Shown here: one piece after another, positions 1 to 8,011 of the stretch | How positions within the stretch are numbered: the first letter of the stretch is position 1 | Layout of the letters: each line of letters starts with the position of its first letter | NCBI RefSeq assembly: GCF_947381555.1 | Contig: NZ_CANCWQ010000013.1 | Location: 1-49,879, forward strand | DNA length: 49,879 nt | Direction: 5' to 3' | Source of the DNA: Limosilactobacillus pulli | GTDB lineage: Bacteria; Bacillota; Bacilli; Lactobacillales; Lactobacillaceae | Position numbers and translations under genes: made by a program | Notes under the pieces: model-generated | What the model saw: the letters and a program-made list of their open reading frames with translations, nothing else | Told to the model about the DNA's origin: nothing | Database searches by the model: none

Positions 1-17
1 AGCGATTTAATCATACG

Positions 18-40
18 GGGAAGGCTTTCCCTTTTTCAAT
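18..40 (+). terminator. Intrinsic terminator of a gene left of the window
   Basis: A short GC-rich hairpin (GGGGAA / TTTCCC) is followed directly by a T-run. No gene lies upstream within the window, so it probably ends a rightward transcript that starts before base 1. Confidence 0.5.
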
Positions 41-174
41 TTAATTTAGAAATTTACACAAAATATTTTACACTCCCCAAGGATTCGTTATTACTTTAAT
101 CATTATTTAATTTCTTTTTAAAAAATAGGCGCTACTTTAACCCTTTTGAATGGGAATCAACTGTTGGAATAAGT

Positions 175-180
175 TATAAT
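175..180 (+). promoter_or_regulatory. -10 hexamer upstream of the surface-protein pseudogene
   Basis: A perfect TATAAT sits about 75 bases before the start codon of the adhesin relic. No convincing -35 lies 16-18 bases upstream; the nearest candidate, TTGAAT at 146-151, is too far away. The region around it is AT-rich. Confidence 0.35.
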
Positions 181-253
181 CAATACGGTATTTCTTAGAA
201 ATTCCTAATGACTCGTGCCATATTCAAACCAGTATTTTTAAGGGGAAAATTCA

Positions 254-1619
254 ATGCAGACACCATGCTTGCCTAAATACCTGCTGCTGTCCAGCTTCGC
301 GCTTTTGACGGCAACAACTGGCTTTGCTTTTAACGATGCAACGGTTAAGGCCGACACGACTGTCAACAGCTCAACTACTGCTGTAACGATTACCAATCCA
401 GCGACTGCCAATACCGTTACGTTAACCAACACTTCGCAAAACAGCACCGCATCTGCTACCAACACCAACAATTCAGTTGCCGATGATGCTGATATCGTCA
501 GCGATTCATCGGCATCGTCGGCTGCGACCAATGAGAGCACCAGTTCAGCAGCAAACGTACCAACCGAAGCTATTACATATGATAGCGGTAACGTTGCTCA
601 ATCCGATACCAACTGACTTGGCAACTATACCTTTGCTCAGCTCGACTACTACAATGCCAATCAGACTGCCCAGCCTGCTGGCGAACTCACGATCAAAGCC
701 AGTGGTCAGCCGCACAGCTACTTTCCTAACGCGCAATACGCCCGCGTGACGGTCAGCCGTGGTGCTGAGACGCTGTTTGATCAAACCTTCATTGGCGACC
801 AGAGCTATCGGTTTAATCAGACGCTGCAGCTGCAAGCCGGCGATGTTTTAAGCATTGAGCATGCCGAAGCCAAAACACGCTACACGACTAATGACGATGC
901 CACGATGAAGACCTCGGCACTTGGCGACTTGAGCCGTTTCGTATTTGTCGTAGCCAATGATCTTTCATTAAGAAACATCAGCGACTATGCCTATTTGGAT
1001 TCAAAAACCAAAAAGCTGATTGATGACGGTACCCTGGCATTTGGCGTTTCAGCCAGCGACATCAATACCATGCAGACCCAGCTTGACAATCAGCAGGCTG
1101 ACTTAACGACCGAACAAAAGTCGCTTTTGCAATCACGGCTAGATCAGGCTAAGGAACTGCTGACCAATACGCCTAACAGCATCAACATTGGCCAGACCAT
1201 GACTTACCAGGGATTCGTACTGTCACCAGATACCAGCATCACGCAGACCAACAAAGAAGGCCGCTACATGGGGACCTACCACGATCGGCAATCTTTGGGG
1301 ATGGTGCTGTCGGATGGCTCAACGATCAGGATTCGGCGAGTTTATTGATACGACAACCAATGACGATCACGAAGCTGCTTCTAAGGTTGCAACAGCCCAA
1401 TCAGCCAATGAAAATGTATCATCAACCGTATTTATGACCAACGAGCCGGTATCAAGTGAAAATAAACCTACTGCTCATCACCATACCGATTCTCAAAGCG
1501 ATTCAAATCAACAAAAACTACCTCAAACCGGTAACGAAAACACGGCCTTGCTTGGTTTAGGTCTTTTCGCATTAGCAGCAATGTTGAGAATTGGTGGTCG
1601 GCGACTTAAAAAACATTAA
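254..1619 (+). pseudogene. LPXTG cell-wall-anchored surface protein, broken by a nonsense codon and a frameshift
   Basis: This is a decayed sortase-anchored surface protein. It starts at ATG 254 behind an AAGGGGA ribosome binding site. A signal-peptide-like hydrophobic stretch is followed by a Thr/Ser/Asn-rich segment. An in-frame TGA at 614-616 interrupts it, but the same frame continues at once with a well-formed domain (YF..AQYARV, residues of about 617-1320). That domain loosely recalls the putative mucin/carbohydrate-binding modules of lactobacilli. The frame is lost between about 1314 and 1345 by a +1-type indel and resumes in the third frame. It ends with a sorting signal: LPQTG at 1518-1532, a hydrophobic segment and the tail RRLKKH. 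Three pieces therefore belong to one ancestral protein of about 450 residues. As written only a 120-residue secreted stub is made. Sequencing error could explain one lesion but hardly both. Confidence 0.8.
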
Positions 1620-1710
1620 AATAATTACCGATTAGGCTTAATCTGGGTATTTATTGATGATTTTAGCCGTCAACTATGGTATTCTGAAGTCATTGTGATA
1701 TAATTCAGAC

Positions 1711-1922
1711 ATAAATCATGACGAACGCACCTCGTCTGGTTTGGACATGGATATTATTGCGCGGCGATTGGTTGACAACCCCTGTGACAGTTGTGAGTGG
1801 ACAACTTCATTCAACCGATCCTCCCCATAACAGCCGCACAATCCATTGTCAAGATTATCAGGATCCCCCTGGTATGAGAAAGAGACGCTAAGAAACTTCC
1901 CCGTTTCTTAGCGCCTCTTTTG
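1711..1922 (+). ncRNA. Candidate structured RNA of unknown family with its own terminator
   Basis: There is no reading frame here, but complementary segments nest tightly. GACGA 1720-1724 pairs with TCGTC 1732-1736. GACA/TGG 1744-1750 pairs with CCA/TGTC 1843-1850. ATTG and GCGGC 1756-1765 pair with GCCGC and CAAT 1833-1842. GATTGGTTGA 1766-1775 pairs with TCAACCGATC 1811-1820, and GTTGT 1790-1794 pairs with ACAAC 1801-1805. A TATAAT at 1699-1704 would place the transcript start near 1711. A strong hairpin (1881-1919) plus T-run ends it. The long, bulged hairpin shape is reminiscent of 6S-like regulators, but I could match no known family by its conserved bases. It is not obviously a leader, since the next gene on this strand starts 830 bases further on. 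Confidence 0.45.
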
Positions 1923-1925
1923 TTT
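1881..1925. terminator. Terminator ending the candidate RNA, overlapping the adjacent pseudogene
   Basis: AGAGACGCTAAGAAAC and GTTTCTTAGCGCCTCT form a stem of about 16 bp with one mismatch and a 6-base loop, followed by TTTTGTTTTG on the plus strand. The leftward pseudogene ends inside it (its TAG is at 1888-1890). Confidence 0.7.
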
Positions 1926-2624
1926 TGTTGAAAAGTAATCTAATGGCGAGTTTTGTCTCAAAGCCATGGAACGTATGCGTAATCATCAATGAAGGATCTA
2001 GACGGCCATTCATAATCAGACTGGCTGATTTTTCCATCCGCAGTCGATTGCTTTGCATTACCTCGCCATCAATCTTGATGTTGGACATCCCAACACCCCA
2101 GTCACCGGCATTAATCTTAACCGTGTCATGACCATTCAAGTAAGCAACGTTACCAATCGAAGCACCTGGTTTAGACATCCGAACGGCTTGTTCAAAGGTG
2201 TATTCGGCATTCCCACCGGCAATCAGCACCTTGTCTACGCCAACATGGTTTGTCAGTTCAAGAATTTGATCGGCAATATCGCCATTGTGATAATCAATAA
2301 TATCCGTAGCGCCATATTGCTTGGCAACTTCGACAGTCTTAGGCCGTGAAACATGGTTGCGATCCATTGCAACCGTGATTTTTTGGCAAATAACTCCGGA
2401 TTGCCACTCAAAGCAGCAAAAACCGCATCTTGACCCTGCATTGCCTGATCCAGATCGGCATCATTTATTACGTTACCACTGATTGCTTTTTCTCGAGCAC
2501 CGGTTTAAATCTGATTTGCTGAACGGGCAAACAGTGTCAACTCATCATCAGTTTGATCCAATAGCGTTTGACGAACAGCGCTGCCCAGCGTTCCAGTCGC
2601 ATCAATAATTAATACCCTGGTCAT
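1888..2624 (-). pseudogene. Chimeric remnant: NAD(P)-binding (NmrA-like) N-terminus joined to a zinc alcohol dehydrogenase C-terminus
   Basis: The leftward remnant begins at ATG 2624 behind AAGGGAAAAT. It opens like an NAD(P)H-binding short-chain oxidoreductase (MTRVLIIDATGTLGSAV). An in-frame TAA at codon 40 (2505-2507) interrupts it, yet the same frame then reads on as matching protein (QGQDAVFAALSGNPELFAK) to about 2384. From about 2388 leftwards another frame reads the C-terminal half of a medium-chain, TBADH-type secondary alcohol dehydrogenase: AKQYGATDIIDY, the AGGNAEYTFEQA cofactor region and a C-terminal HTFHGFE. The two families do not naturally form one protein, so a recombination or deletion fused two decaying genes. 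Neither half can be functional: one lacks most of its fold and the other lacks the catalytic zinc domain. Confidence 0.75.
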
Positions 2625-2755
2625 ATTTTCCCTTCCGATCATCATTTTTTCATAGTCTAATCTTTAAAGCATAGCTTAAGTCAAACATGCCAATCAAAAA
2701 TAGTGGCATTTAAGATTATAATAACAACAACTACTTTCCCAGAAAGGAAAACGTT

Positions 2756-3400
2756 ATGAAACTGACCCTATATGAACTTTACCAAAAAATGCTAACTACT
2801 ATGGGACCAACGAACTGGTGGCCGGCTGATTCCAAAGCTGAGATTATCATTGGCGCCATCATGATCCAAAATACTACCCAAGCCAATGCCGAGCGTGCCA
2901 TTGCCAATTTTAAAGTAGCTACCAAATTTGATCCTAACGCAATCAGACGACTATCAACTGATGAGCTTCAAGCAATCATTCGTCCAGCGGGTTTCTTTAA
3001 AAATAAGAGCCAAGCTGTCCACACCATCTTTGACTGGACAAAGCCTTTTGACGATAACTATGATCTGATCAAACGACACTTTGGCTCAAAGCTGCGTAAA
3101 GAATTGTTAAGGCTGCATGGTATCGGTCCAGAAACCGCCGACGTCTTGTTGATCTATGTATTTGATACCCCCGTTTTCGTCAGCGACAAGTATGCAAGAA
3201 CGTTGTTTGAGCAAATGGGCATCACTGGCTTGCGGAAATATCAAGATCTAGCCAAAATCATCAAGCTGGATGACCAATTTACTATTAAGGACGCTCAAGA
3301 GTTTCACGGTTTAATTGATGAGTTCGGCAAACAATGGCTGCATCCCGTTGAAAAGTTTCATGAAAGCTTTTTAGCTGATGACCAGCTACTGCTTAAATGA
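2756..3400 (+). CDS. Endonuclease III-like HhH-GPD DNA glycosylase, MagIII type
   Basis: This is a base-excision-repair enzyme that flips out and removes damaged bases; alkylated purines are the likely substrate. The 214-residue protein has the helix-hairpin-helix LLRLHGIGPETADVLL around residues 118-133, followed by the catalytic aspartate in VSDKYART. In bifunctional endonuclease III the hairpin carries a lysine nucleophile (GRKTA); here it is GPETA, as in monofunctional glycosylases. The C-terminal four-cysteine iron-sulfur loop of Nth is absent. Both traits fit the MagIII 3-methyladenine glycosylase branch known from Helicobacter. The start ATG follows AGAAAGGAAAACGTT. It stands alone between a pseudogene and a gene-poor stretch. 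Substrate is inferred from family features only. Confidence 0.75.
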   Translation: MKLTLYELYQKMLTTMGPTNWWPADSKAEIIIGAIMIQNTTQANAERAIANFKVATKFDPNAIRRLSTDELQAIIRPAGFFKNKSQAVHTIFDWTKPFDDNYDLIKRHFGSKLRKELLRLHGIGPETADVLLIYVFDTPVFVSDKYARTLFEQMGITGLRKYQDLAKIIKLDDQFTIKDAQEFHGLIDEFGKQWLHPVEKFHESFLADDQLLLK

Positions 3401-3805
3401 CCACCAGTCTGCATGATTTATCGACTATTTGCTGAACGGCCAAATTAATTTTAGGAAAACTACTCTTGGATTACCAAAAAGTATAAAAGAGTATAAAATA
3501 AATCCACTATTTTGAAAGTGAAAACTATCCTTCTAATCAGTCTAGATAGGCATGAGCAATTAATGCGGCACATAAATCACTTCTAATTAGAGCCTTATCT
3601 CACTTTGCACGTTACTTTGATTGGTGTAGCTGTCGCCTCATTTAATCCTTGGTGCAACGTGGTCAGCGCTGGCTCCTAAAATATTTTCGCCCGCTCAGAA
3701 TCCCTGATTCTATCTGATCTGTTCTTTGCCATGCGCGACTTAATTATCTATGTTAATACTTCTAGAAAAAGAATGATCCATCAAGTCATGATCTACTAAC
3801 GAGCC
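3401..3805. other. Gene-poor intergenic stretch
   Basis: I see no convincing reading frame, RNA signature or long inverted repeat in these 405 bases. Short open frames on both strands lack ribosome binding sites and look random. It separates two convergent genes and may be the residue of deleted DNA. Confidence 0.4.
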
Positions 3806-3967
3806 TTATTGCTGATTGTCATTTTCTCTAACAGCAGGCTTTAGGCCCCTCATCACGTCAGAGCCATATTTGAACTTCATATTGTCATCAGGCAGGGATT
3901 CGGCAAATTCGGTCATTTCAATCAATAGCCGAAGATCAGCGTTTTGAGCAACGCAATCTTCAGCCAT
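3806..3967 (-). CDS. Small 53-aa protein whose N-terminus is made from an intergenic repeat
   Basis: An open frame runs from ATG 3967 to TAA 3806-3808, and its start lies 3 bases after the stop of the 429-aa gene. The first 13 codons (MAEDCVAQNADLR) coincide with the palindromic core of the repeat family found at 17958 and 29770. In those copies the same frame is closed by a TAA/TAG. The remainder (FAESLPDDNMKFKYGSDVM) has ordinary protein composition. No clear ribosome binding site precedes the ATG, so translation would depend on coupling to the gene before it. Alternatively the C-terminal part is an older gene whose 5' end was replaced by the repeat. No function can be assigned. Confidence 0.4.
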   Translation of the reverse strand: MAEDCVAQNADLRLLIEMTEFAESLPDDNMKFKYGSDVMRGLKPAVRENDNQQ

Positions 3968-3968
3968 T
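3911..3968 (-). repeat. Palindromic intergenic repeat, copy C (partial)
   Basis: Read leftwards, this segment matches the core of copies A (17958-18097) and B (29770-29862): AAATGGCTGAAGATTGCGT, a short loop, then ACGCTGATCTTCGG. The outer arms of the full element are missing. It overlaps the beginning of the 53-aa frame. Confidence 0.65.
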
Positions 3969-3970
3969 TT

Positions 3971-5260
3971 TTAATCATCTTGATCATCAGAAAGCAGCTG
4001 GGCCAAGTGACGAGCCAGTTGCTGCTGCTGCAGTGGCGTCAGTCTGGTCAGCAGTTTATCAACCAGTGCTGGCGTTTCATTTAAGATGGCAGCTAAAGCA
4101 TCAGCCAAGCGATCATCATCGGCTAAGGCCATCAGCTCTTGAACCAAGGCATCGATCCGCTTGCCAGCAACCTCCTCACGACTGATTGGGGCATCATCTG
4201 CGGCCTCGCGCTGAGCCTGCGCATCGGCAGCTTTAAAGAATGCACGCACTCGATCGCCACCATCATGAACTGCCTGGCGATACAGATCCTCATCCATTGA
4301 TGAATAGACGCCAGTGACTTTGATAAACGCCCCCAGCGCCAACATGGCATCAACTACCAACTGCACGTTTTGTTCTTTGATCTGCCCATGTTCCAAGAGC
4401 CATTCAAACAAATAGGCCGTTGGTGCCGCCAGATCGCTGGTAATCGTTTCTGGATGCTGCGCAATCAAATAGCGGTTCAAATAGACATCGGCTAAGCGCA
4501 GATACTGCTGCATTCTTGCATCATCAACCGTTTCGGCCTGCTCCAGATAGTCATGATAGCGCCGTAAAAATGCATCGTTGACCTGGCGCATCTCACGAAT
4601 AATTGCCGCATAACCATTCCAAGCCGGCGTTTTTTGAATCTGATCGTCCCATTGATGAAACTGGTGATAGTCAAATTCCCAGGCGGATTTTTCTGCCATG
4701 CTGCCTTTTCTTTGGGCTGGCAGGCGCCATTCTTGATTAATCTGATTTTTAAAGCATACGGCTGGTGCCATCTCGGGCTTGCGCAAATCACAAAAGACGC
4801 GCGTACTGCTGCCCAGCGTCAATGAAAGAATCCCCAACTGATTCAGTAACTGCTCATCATCCAGGCGGTCCACATCAATTTTGGCTAATTCTGGTGCATA
4901 GGCACGGAAGGCTTTTTCAACCAAAAAATCATCAGTCATGTTTTGAAATTCAAGCTTGCTGTGGGCAATACAATTAACGTATTCAGTTAGTTTAATGGAG
5001 CTGATCCCCATTCCGGCCATCACAAACATCAAGACTTGTCGCAACACTGAAACTGGACTGACTTTGAGAAACTCGGCACCCGGCAGCACGATTGGCATCT
5101 GCGTATTTTGATTGATACACAGCAGCATGCCATAATCCTGCATGGATACCTCACGAATGATCCAGTCGCACAATGATGTTTCCTTAACGTATCGTGGCTT
5201 GGGAGCACTAATCAGCGTCTTTTTAAATGCAGGGGTGAGTTTTTTGCTGGCAATTAGCAT
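3971..5260 (-). CDS. Uncharacterised 429-aa cytoplasmic protein with a DUF6933-like N-terminus
   Basis: I do not recognise a function. The first ~110 residues (MLIASKKLTPAF..., then an MLLCINQNTQMPIVLPG strand pattern) resemble the small DUF6933 fold; this is a tentative recollection. The middle (residues ~200-300) is helical and rich in aromatic and charged residues, including AYLFEWLLEHG. The last ~80 residues are acidic and Leu/Ala/Gln-rich (RLTPLQQQQLARHLAQLL), probably a helical tail. No signal peptide or membrane segment is visible. ATG 5260 has an excellent AGAGGTGGTG site. The gene is followed within 3 bases by a small ORF and stands apart from other genes. It might be part of an accessory locus but nothing directly shows that. 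Confidence 0.6.
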   Translation of the reverse strand: MLIASKKLTPAFKKTLISAPKPRYVKETSLCDWIIREVSMQDYGMLLCINQNTQMPIVLPGAEFLKVSPVSVLRQVLMFVMAGMGISSIKLTEYVNCIAHSKLEFQNMTDDFLVEKAFRAYAPELAKIDVDRLDDEQLLNQLGILSLTLGSSTRVFCDLRKPEMAPAVCFKNQINQEWRLPAQRKGSMAEKSAWEFDYHQFHQWDDQIQKTPAWNGYAAIIREMRQVNDAFLRRYHDYLEQAETVDDARMQQYLRLADVYLNRYLIAQHPETITSDLAAPTAYLFEWLLEHGQIKEQNVQLVVDAMLALGAFIKVTGVYSSMDEDLYRQAVHDGGDRVRAFFKAADAQAQREAADDAPISREEVAGKRIDALVQELMALADDDRLADALAAILNETPALVDKLLTRLTPLQQQQLARHLAQLLSDDQDD

Positions 5261-5651
5261 ATGTTAACACCACCTCTTGTTTGATTTATCAAGATATTAC
5301 TACCTATTAAGGATAACGCAATTACAGAATCATTTTCAACCGCTTTCAGCAAAATCTGTCGCATATTCTAGTAAAAACAAGACAAAACTCGCTTTTGAGC
5401 CATTTTTCACTAAATCAATATGAAAAAAGGCGGGACTTTATGTTTCCCAGAAAAGTTCATCAAGGGTCTTATCTAAGACCATGTAAACAATATAGACGGT
5501 TACCATTAAATCGTGCGGTTTGGCAACAAAATCAAAGAATAATCAATGCTTTCGTGATGTGAAAACAAGGAGTGCTTCGGTAGAAAATATCGATATGCTG
5601 ACAGACCTGCCAGCCAGCTACTGCGCTGAGGCATTATTATCCAGAAAATAA
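5261..5651. other. Intergenic stretch with a small gene remnant
   Basis: Mostly featureless, AT-rich DNA. On the minus strand an open stretch at 5438-5542 reads as the plausible C-terminus of a lost protein (DFVAKPHDLMVTVYIVYMVL...), closed by a TAA. A weak GGGA/TCCC hairpin with a T-run follows at about 5420-5455. A GGTCTTA/TAAGACC palindrome lies near 5466-5482. No start codon with a ribosome binding site could be found for it, so it is treated as debris. Confidence 0.35.
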
Positions 5652-5684
5652 TAAAGAGGTTGGGTTAATTCCCAGCCTCTTAAA
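5652..5684. terminator. Terminator after mtnE, a stem-only member of the repeat family
   Basis: On the minus strand TAAGAGGCTGGGAA and CCCAACCTCTTTA form a hairpin followed by T residues, 7 bases past the mtnE stop. Its arms are nearly identical to the outer arms of repeat copy A at 17958-18097, so it looks like that element with the inside deleted. Confidence 0.7.
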
Positions 5685-5691
5685 TTCCTGA

Positions 5692-6870
5692 TCAATCAAA
5701 CAAATGCAGCTCTGCCACCCGTTCAACGGCTTCTACCAATCGCTTAGGCTTGATCAGCAGGCCAATCCGCACGTAGCCTTCACCATGCTCACCAAAGCCA
5801 TTACCAGGTGCTACGGCAACGCCTGCCTTGTCCAACAGCAAATCGGCAAACGTTTCGCTGGTAAAGCCCTTTGGTACCGGCATCCAGGCATAGAAGGTTC
5901 CCTTTGGCACATAAGCATGCCAGCCAATCTTTTCGGCGGCTTCTACAAAGGCATCGCGACGCTTTTGATAGCGATGTACGATCTTTTGAATCTCATCGTC
6001 ACGCTCTGGACTCTTTAAGGCATCAATTGCCGCATATTGCAGGGCTGGGAACAGACTAACAAACAAGTGATCCTGAATCAGATTCAAGGCATGAATGATG
6101 TCGGAGTTGCCGACTGCAAATGCAATCCGCCAGCCCGCCATGTTGAACGTCTTAGAATAAGTATAAAATTCGATACCGACTTCTTTAGCACCTGGCGTTT
6201 CCATAAAGCTGACCGGAGCTTGATCATCAAAACCCAGCGCACCATAGGCAAAGTCACTGATGATGCCAACATGGTATTTTTTAGCCCATTCAACCAGTTT
6301 GGCATAAAATTCCTTGGTTGCCACGGCACCGGTTGGGTTGTTTGGATAGTTCAGATACATAAACTTGGCACGCTTGGCCGTTTCTTCAGGGATCTTGTCC
6401 AAGTCGGGCAAGAAGTTGTTTTCAGCCAGCAATGGGAAGGTTTCGAACTTAACCTCACCCAGCGCGGCCCCAGACCAGTAGTCAGGATAGCCAGGATCTG
6501 GTAAAAGCATCGTATCGCCTGGATTCATTAATGCCCATGGCAGTTCAACCAGACCAATCTTAGACCCGCCTAAAATAGCGACCTCGGTTTCAGGATCGAT
6601 TTGGGCACCGTATTTTTCTTGATAAAAGTCTGCCGCCGCCTGCTTGAATGCTGGCAAGCCTTGGAATGGCGAGTACTTATGCGTTTTCGGATCAGCAACC
6701 CATTTCTGCGTACTTTTAACAATATATTTTGGCGTTGGCTTATCAGGGTTACCCTGGCCCAGATTAATGACGTCGACACCCTCTGCTACCTTGGCATTAA
6801 CCTTGGCGACCAGATTGGCGAAGAATTGCTTTGGCAGTGTATCCAACAGTTTTGATTGTTTAAATTCCAT
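5692..6870 (-). CDS. mtnE: PLP-dependent aminotransferase of the MtnE / glutamine-transaminase type
   Basis: A fold-type I aminotransferase that would transaminate 2-keto-4-methylthiobutyrate to methionine, with glutamine as likely donor. Visible features are the N-terminal LPKQFFANLVAKVN and INLGQGNPDKPTP, the YLNYPNNPTGA substrate/PLP loop, and the PLP lysine in YTYSKTFNMAGWR. This set matches Bacillus MtnE (YkrV) closely. The chosen start (ATG 6870, 392 aa) has AAGGAAG seven bases before it; the longer frame has none. It lies 39 bases downstream of the omega-amidase gene in one transcript under a methionine T-box. No other methionine-salvage genes are in the window, so it may serve general keto-acid recycling. 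Confidence 0.85.
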   Translation of the reverse strand: MEFKQSKLLDTLPKQFFANLVAKVNAKVAEGVDVINLGQGNPDKPTPKYIVKSTQKWVADPKTHKYSPFQGLPAFKQAAADFYQEKYGAQIDPETEVAILGGSKIGLVELPWALMNPGDTMLLPDPGYPDYWSGAALGEVKFETFPLLAENNFLPDLDKIPEETAKRAKFMYLNYPNNPTGAVATKEFYAKLVEWAKKYHVGIISDFAYGALGFDDQAPVSFMETPGAKEVGIEFYTYSKTFNMAGWRIAFAVGNSDIIHALNLIQDHLFVSLFPALQYAAIDALKSPERDDEIQKIVHRYQKRRDAFVEAAEKIGWHAYVPKGTFYAWMPVPKGFTSETFADLLLDKAGVAVAPGNGFGEHGEGYVRIGLLIKPKRLVEAVERVAELHLFD

Positions 6871-6909
6871 TGATGATCTTCCTTTCAAATTTTTCTGATT
6901 CTTTTAATA

Positions 6910-7698
6910 CTAGTCGTATAGCTCCGGACGCCGATCCTTAAATACTGGAATCGGACCCCGCACTGCTTTTAATTGATCCAGATCTAATTCAGCAATCGTT
7001 AAACCGGCTTTTTCCCCGGCATTGGCAATCACGTTCCCCAATGGATCCACGATCAGTGAGTGACCACTATAGCTGTTTTCGGCATCGTGTCCAACCCGAT
7101 TAACGGCTACGACAAAAGCTTGATTTTCAATCGCCCGCGCCTTAACCAATGCCTCCCACTGCTCAACGCGCGGCGTCGGCCATTCTGCAGGGACGTAGAT
7201 AACGTCGACACCCTGCTTGGCCACGGTACGGAACCATTCCGGAAAGCGCAGGTCATAGCAGATAAAGCTGGCACTCTTGACGCCTTTTAATTCAAAAACG
7301 TTGCCGTGATCACCTGCTTGAATAAATTGGTCTTCATGCATCAAGCCAAATAAATGCACCTTGTCATAGCTGCCGACCAATTGTCCGGTTTCATCATAGA
7401 CATAGGTCGTGTTGTAGAATTTGCCGCCAGCTCGCACGGTTGCCACTGAACCGCCCACAACAGCAATTTGATTTTCCTTGGCAGCCTTTGCCAGCAGCTG
7501 CTTGGTACGCCAACCATCTTGATCGGCCAATCGTGCCAATTCGGTCAGTGCATAGCCGGTATTCCACATTTCTGGAAATACGACTACGTCAGCACCGGCC
7601 TGGGCGGCAGCCTTGATTTCTTTTTCAACCGTCTGATAATTTTGATCTGGATCACCCAGTACAATGTCAATCTGAGCAACTGCTACCTTAAAACCCAT
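6910..7698 (-). CDS. mtnU: Carbon-nitrogen hydrolase, omega-amidase of the MtnU type
   Basis: A nitrilase-superfamily amidase, 262 aa. The catalytic Glu-Lys-Cys triad is visible in VVFPEMWNTGY, SYDKVHLFG and FICYDLRFPE. Its expected substrate is 2-oxoglutaramate (the keto-acid left when glutamine is the amino donor), which it hydrolyses to 2-oxoglutarate and ammonia, pulling the neighbouring transaminase reaction forward. This pairing is known for mtnU-mtnE of Bacillus. AAGGAG directly abuts the first ATG (7707), while ATG 7698 sits nine bases from it, so 7698 is preferred. It is the first gene after the Met T-box. Confidence 0.85.
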   Translation of the reverse strand: MGFKVAVAQIDIVLGDPDQNYQTVEKEIKAAAQAGADVVVFPEMWNTGYALTELARLADQDGWRTKQLLAKAAKENQIAVVGGSVATVRAGGKFYNTTYVYDETGQLVGSYDKVHLFGLMHEDQFIQAGDHGNVFELKGVKSASFICYDLRFPEWFRTVAKQGVDVIYVPAEWPTPRVEQWEALVKARAIENQAFVVAVNRVGHDAENSYSGHSLIVDPLGNVIANAGEKAGLTIAELDLDQLKAVRGPIPVFKDRRPELYD

Positions 7699-7714
7699 TA
7701 ACTTCATCTCCTTA

Positions 7715-7974
7715 ATAAAAAAACTCGCCCCAGCTAAAGGACGAGTTTTCGTGATGCCACCTTTATTTGCCGTTTTGTCGCCAAAACAGCCTCAATAAGT
7801 CATTGACTCAGCGAGATAACGGTCGCTTACCGGTTCCGACTACTCACTTCATCGGTCCGCCACTTAAATCAGGACCATCTTCATCGTTGAAATCTGCTTT
7901 TTTCCACCAACCAAAAGCTCTCTAAAAGATTTGTAGCGACTACTCATCCTGGGGCATCGTTTCACTATGATTAT
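7715..7974 (-). promoter_or_regulatory. Methionine T-box riboswitch controlling mtnU-mtnE
   Basis: The leader carries the hallmarks of a tRNA-sensing T-box. Stem I has AGAGAG and the distal GGTTGGTGGAAA loop, the specifier loop follows, then the T-box AGGTGGCATCACG at 7750-7762, then a terminator. In the specifier loop GAA-G-ATG-G places an AUG (Met) codon at 7876-7878. The spacing is that of characterised T-boxes, in which the codon lies one base after GAA and before a purine. Uncharged tRNA-Met should stabilise the antiterminator and switch the operon on during methionine shortage. Confidence 0.85.
7719..7749 (-). terminator. Regulated terminator of the Met T-box
   Basis: AAAACTCG...CGAGTTTTTTT forms the terminator hairpin immediately after the T-box sequence and just before the mtnU ribosome binding site. 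Its 5' arm is adjacent to the bases needed for the antiterminator, as expected. Confidence 0.8.
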
Positions 7975-7980
7975 GAGTTA

Positions 7981-8008
7981 ATTCTAATCATTTTTTAATT
8001 AATGTCAA
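7981..8008 (-). promoter_or_regulatory. Promoter of the mtnU-mtnE leader
   Basis: A perfect TTGACA (8003-8008) and TAGAAT (7981-7986) are separated by 16 bases. This places the transcript start near 7974, just before the T-box stem I. The -35 lies only four bases past the stop codon of the MFS gene. Confidence 0.75.
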
Positions 8009-8011
8009 GCG

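Noticed and set aside
477..835. Overlapping ORFs in other frames within the adhesin relic and many other genes
   Set aside because: They lack ribosome binding sites, have biased low-complexity composition, and lie over stronger coding frames.
3401..3805. Short reading frames on both strands
   Set aside because: All are under about 25 codons, without start sites or family resemblance.
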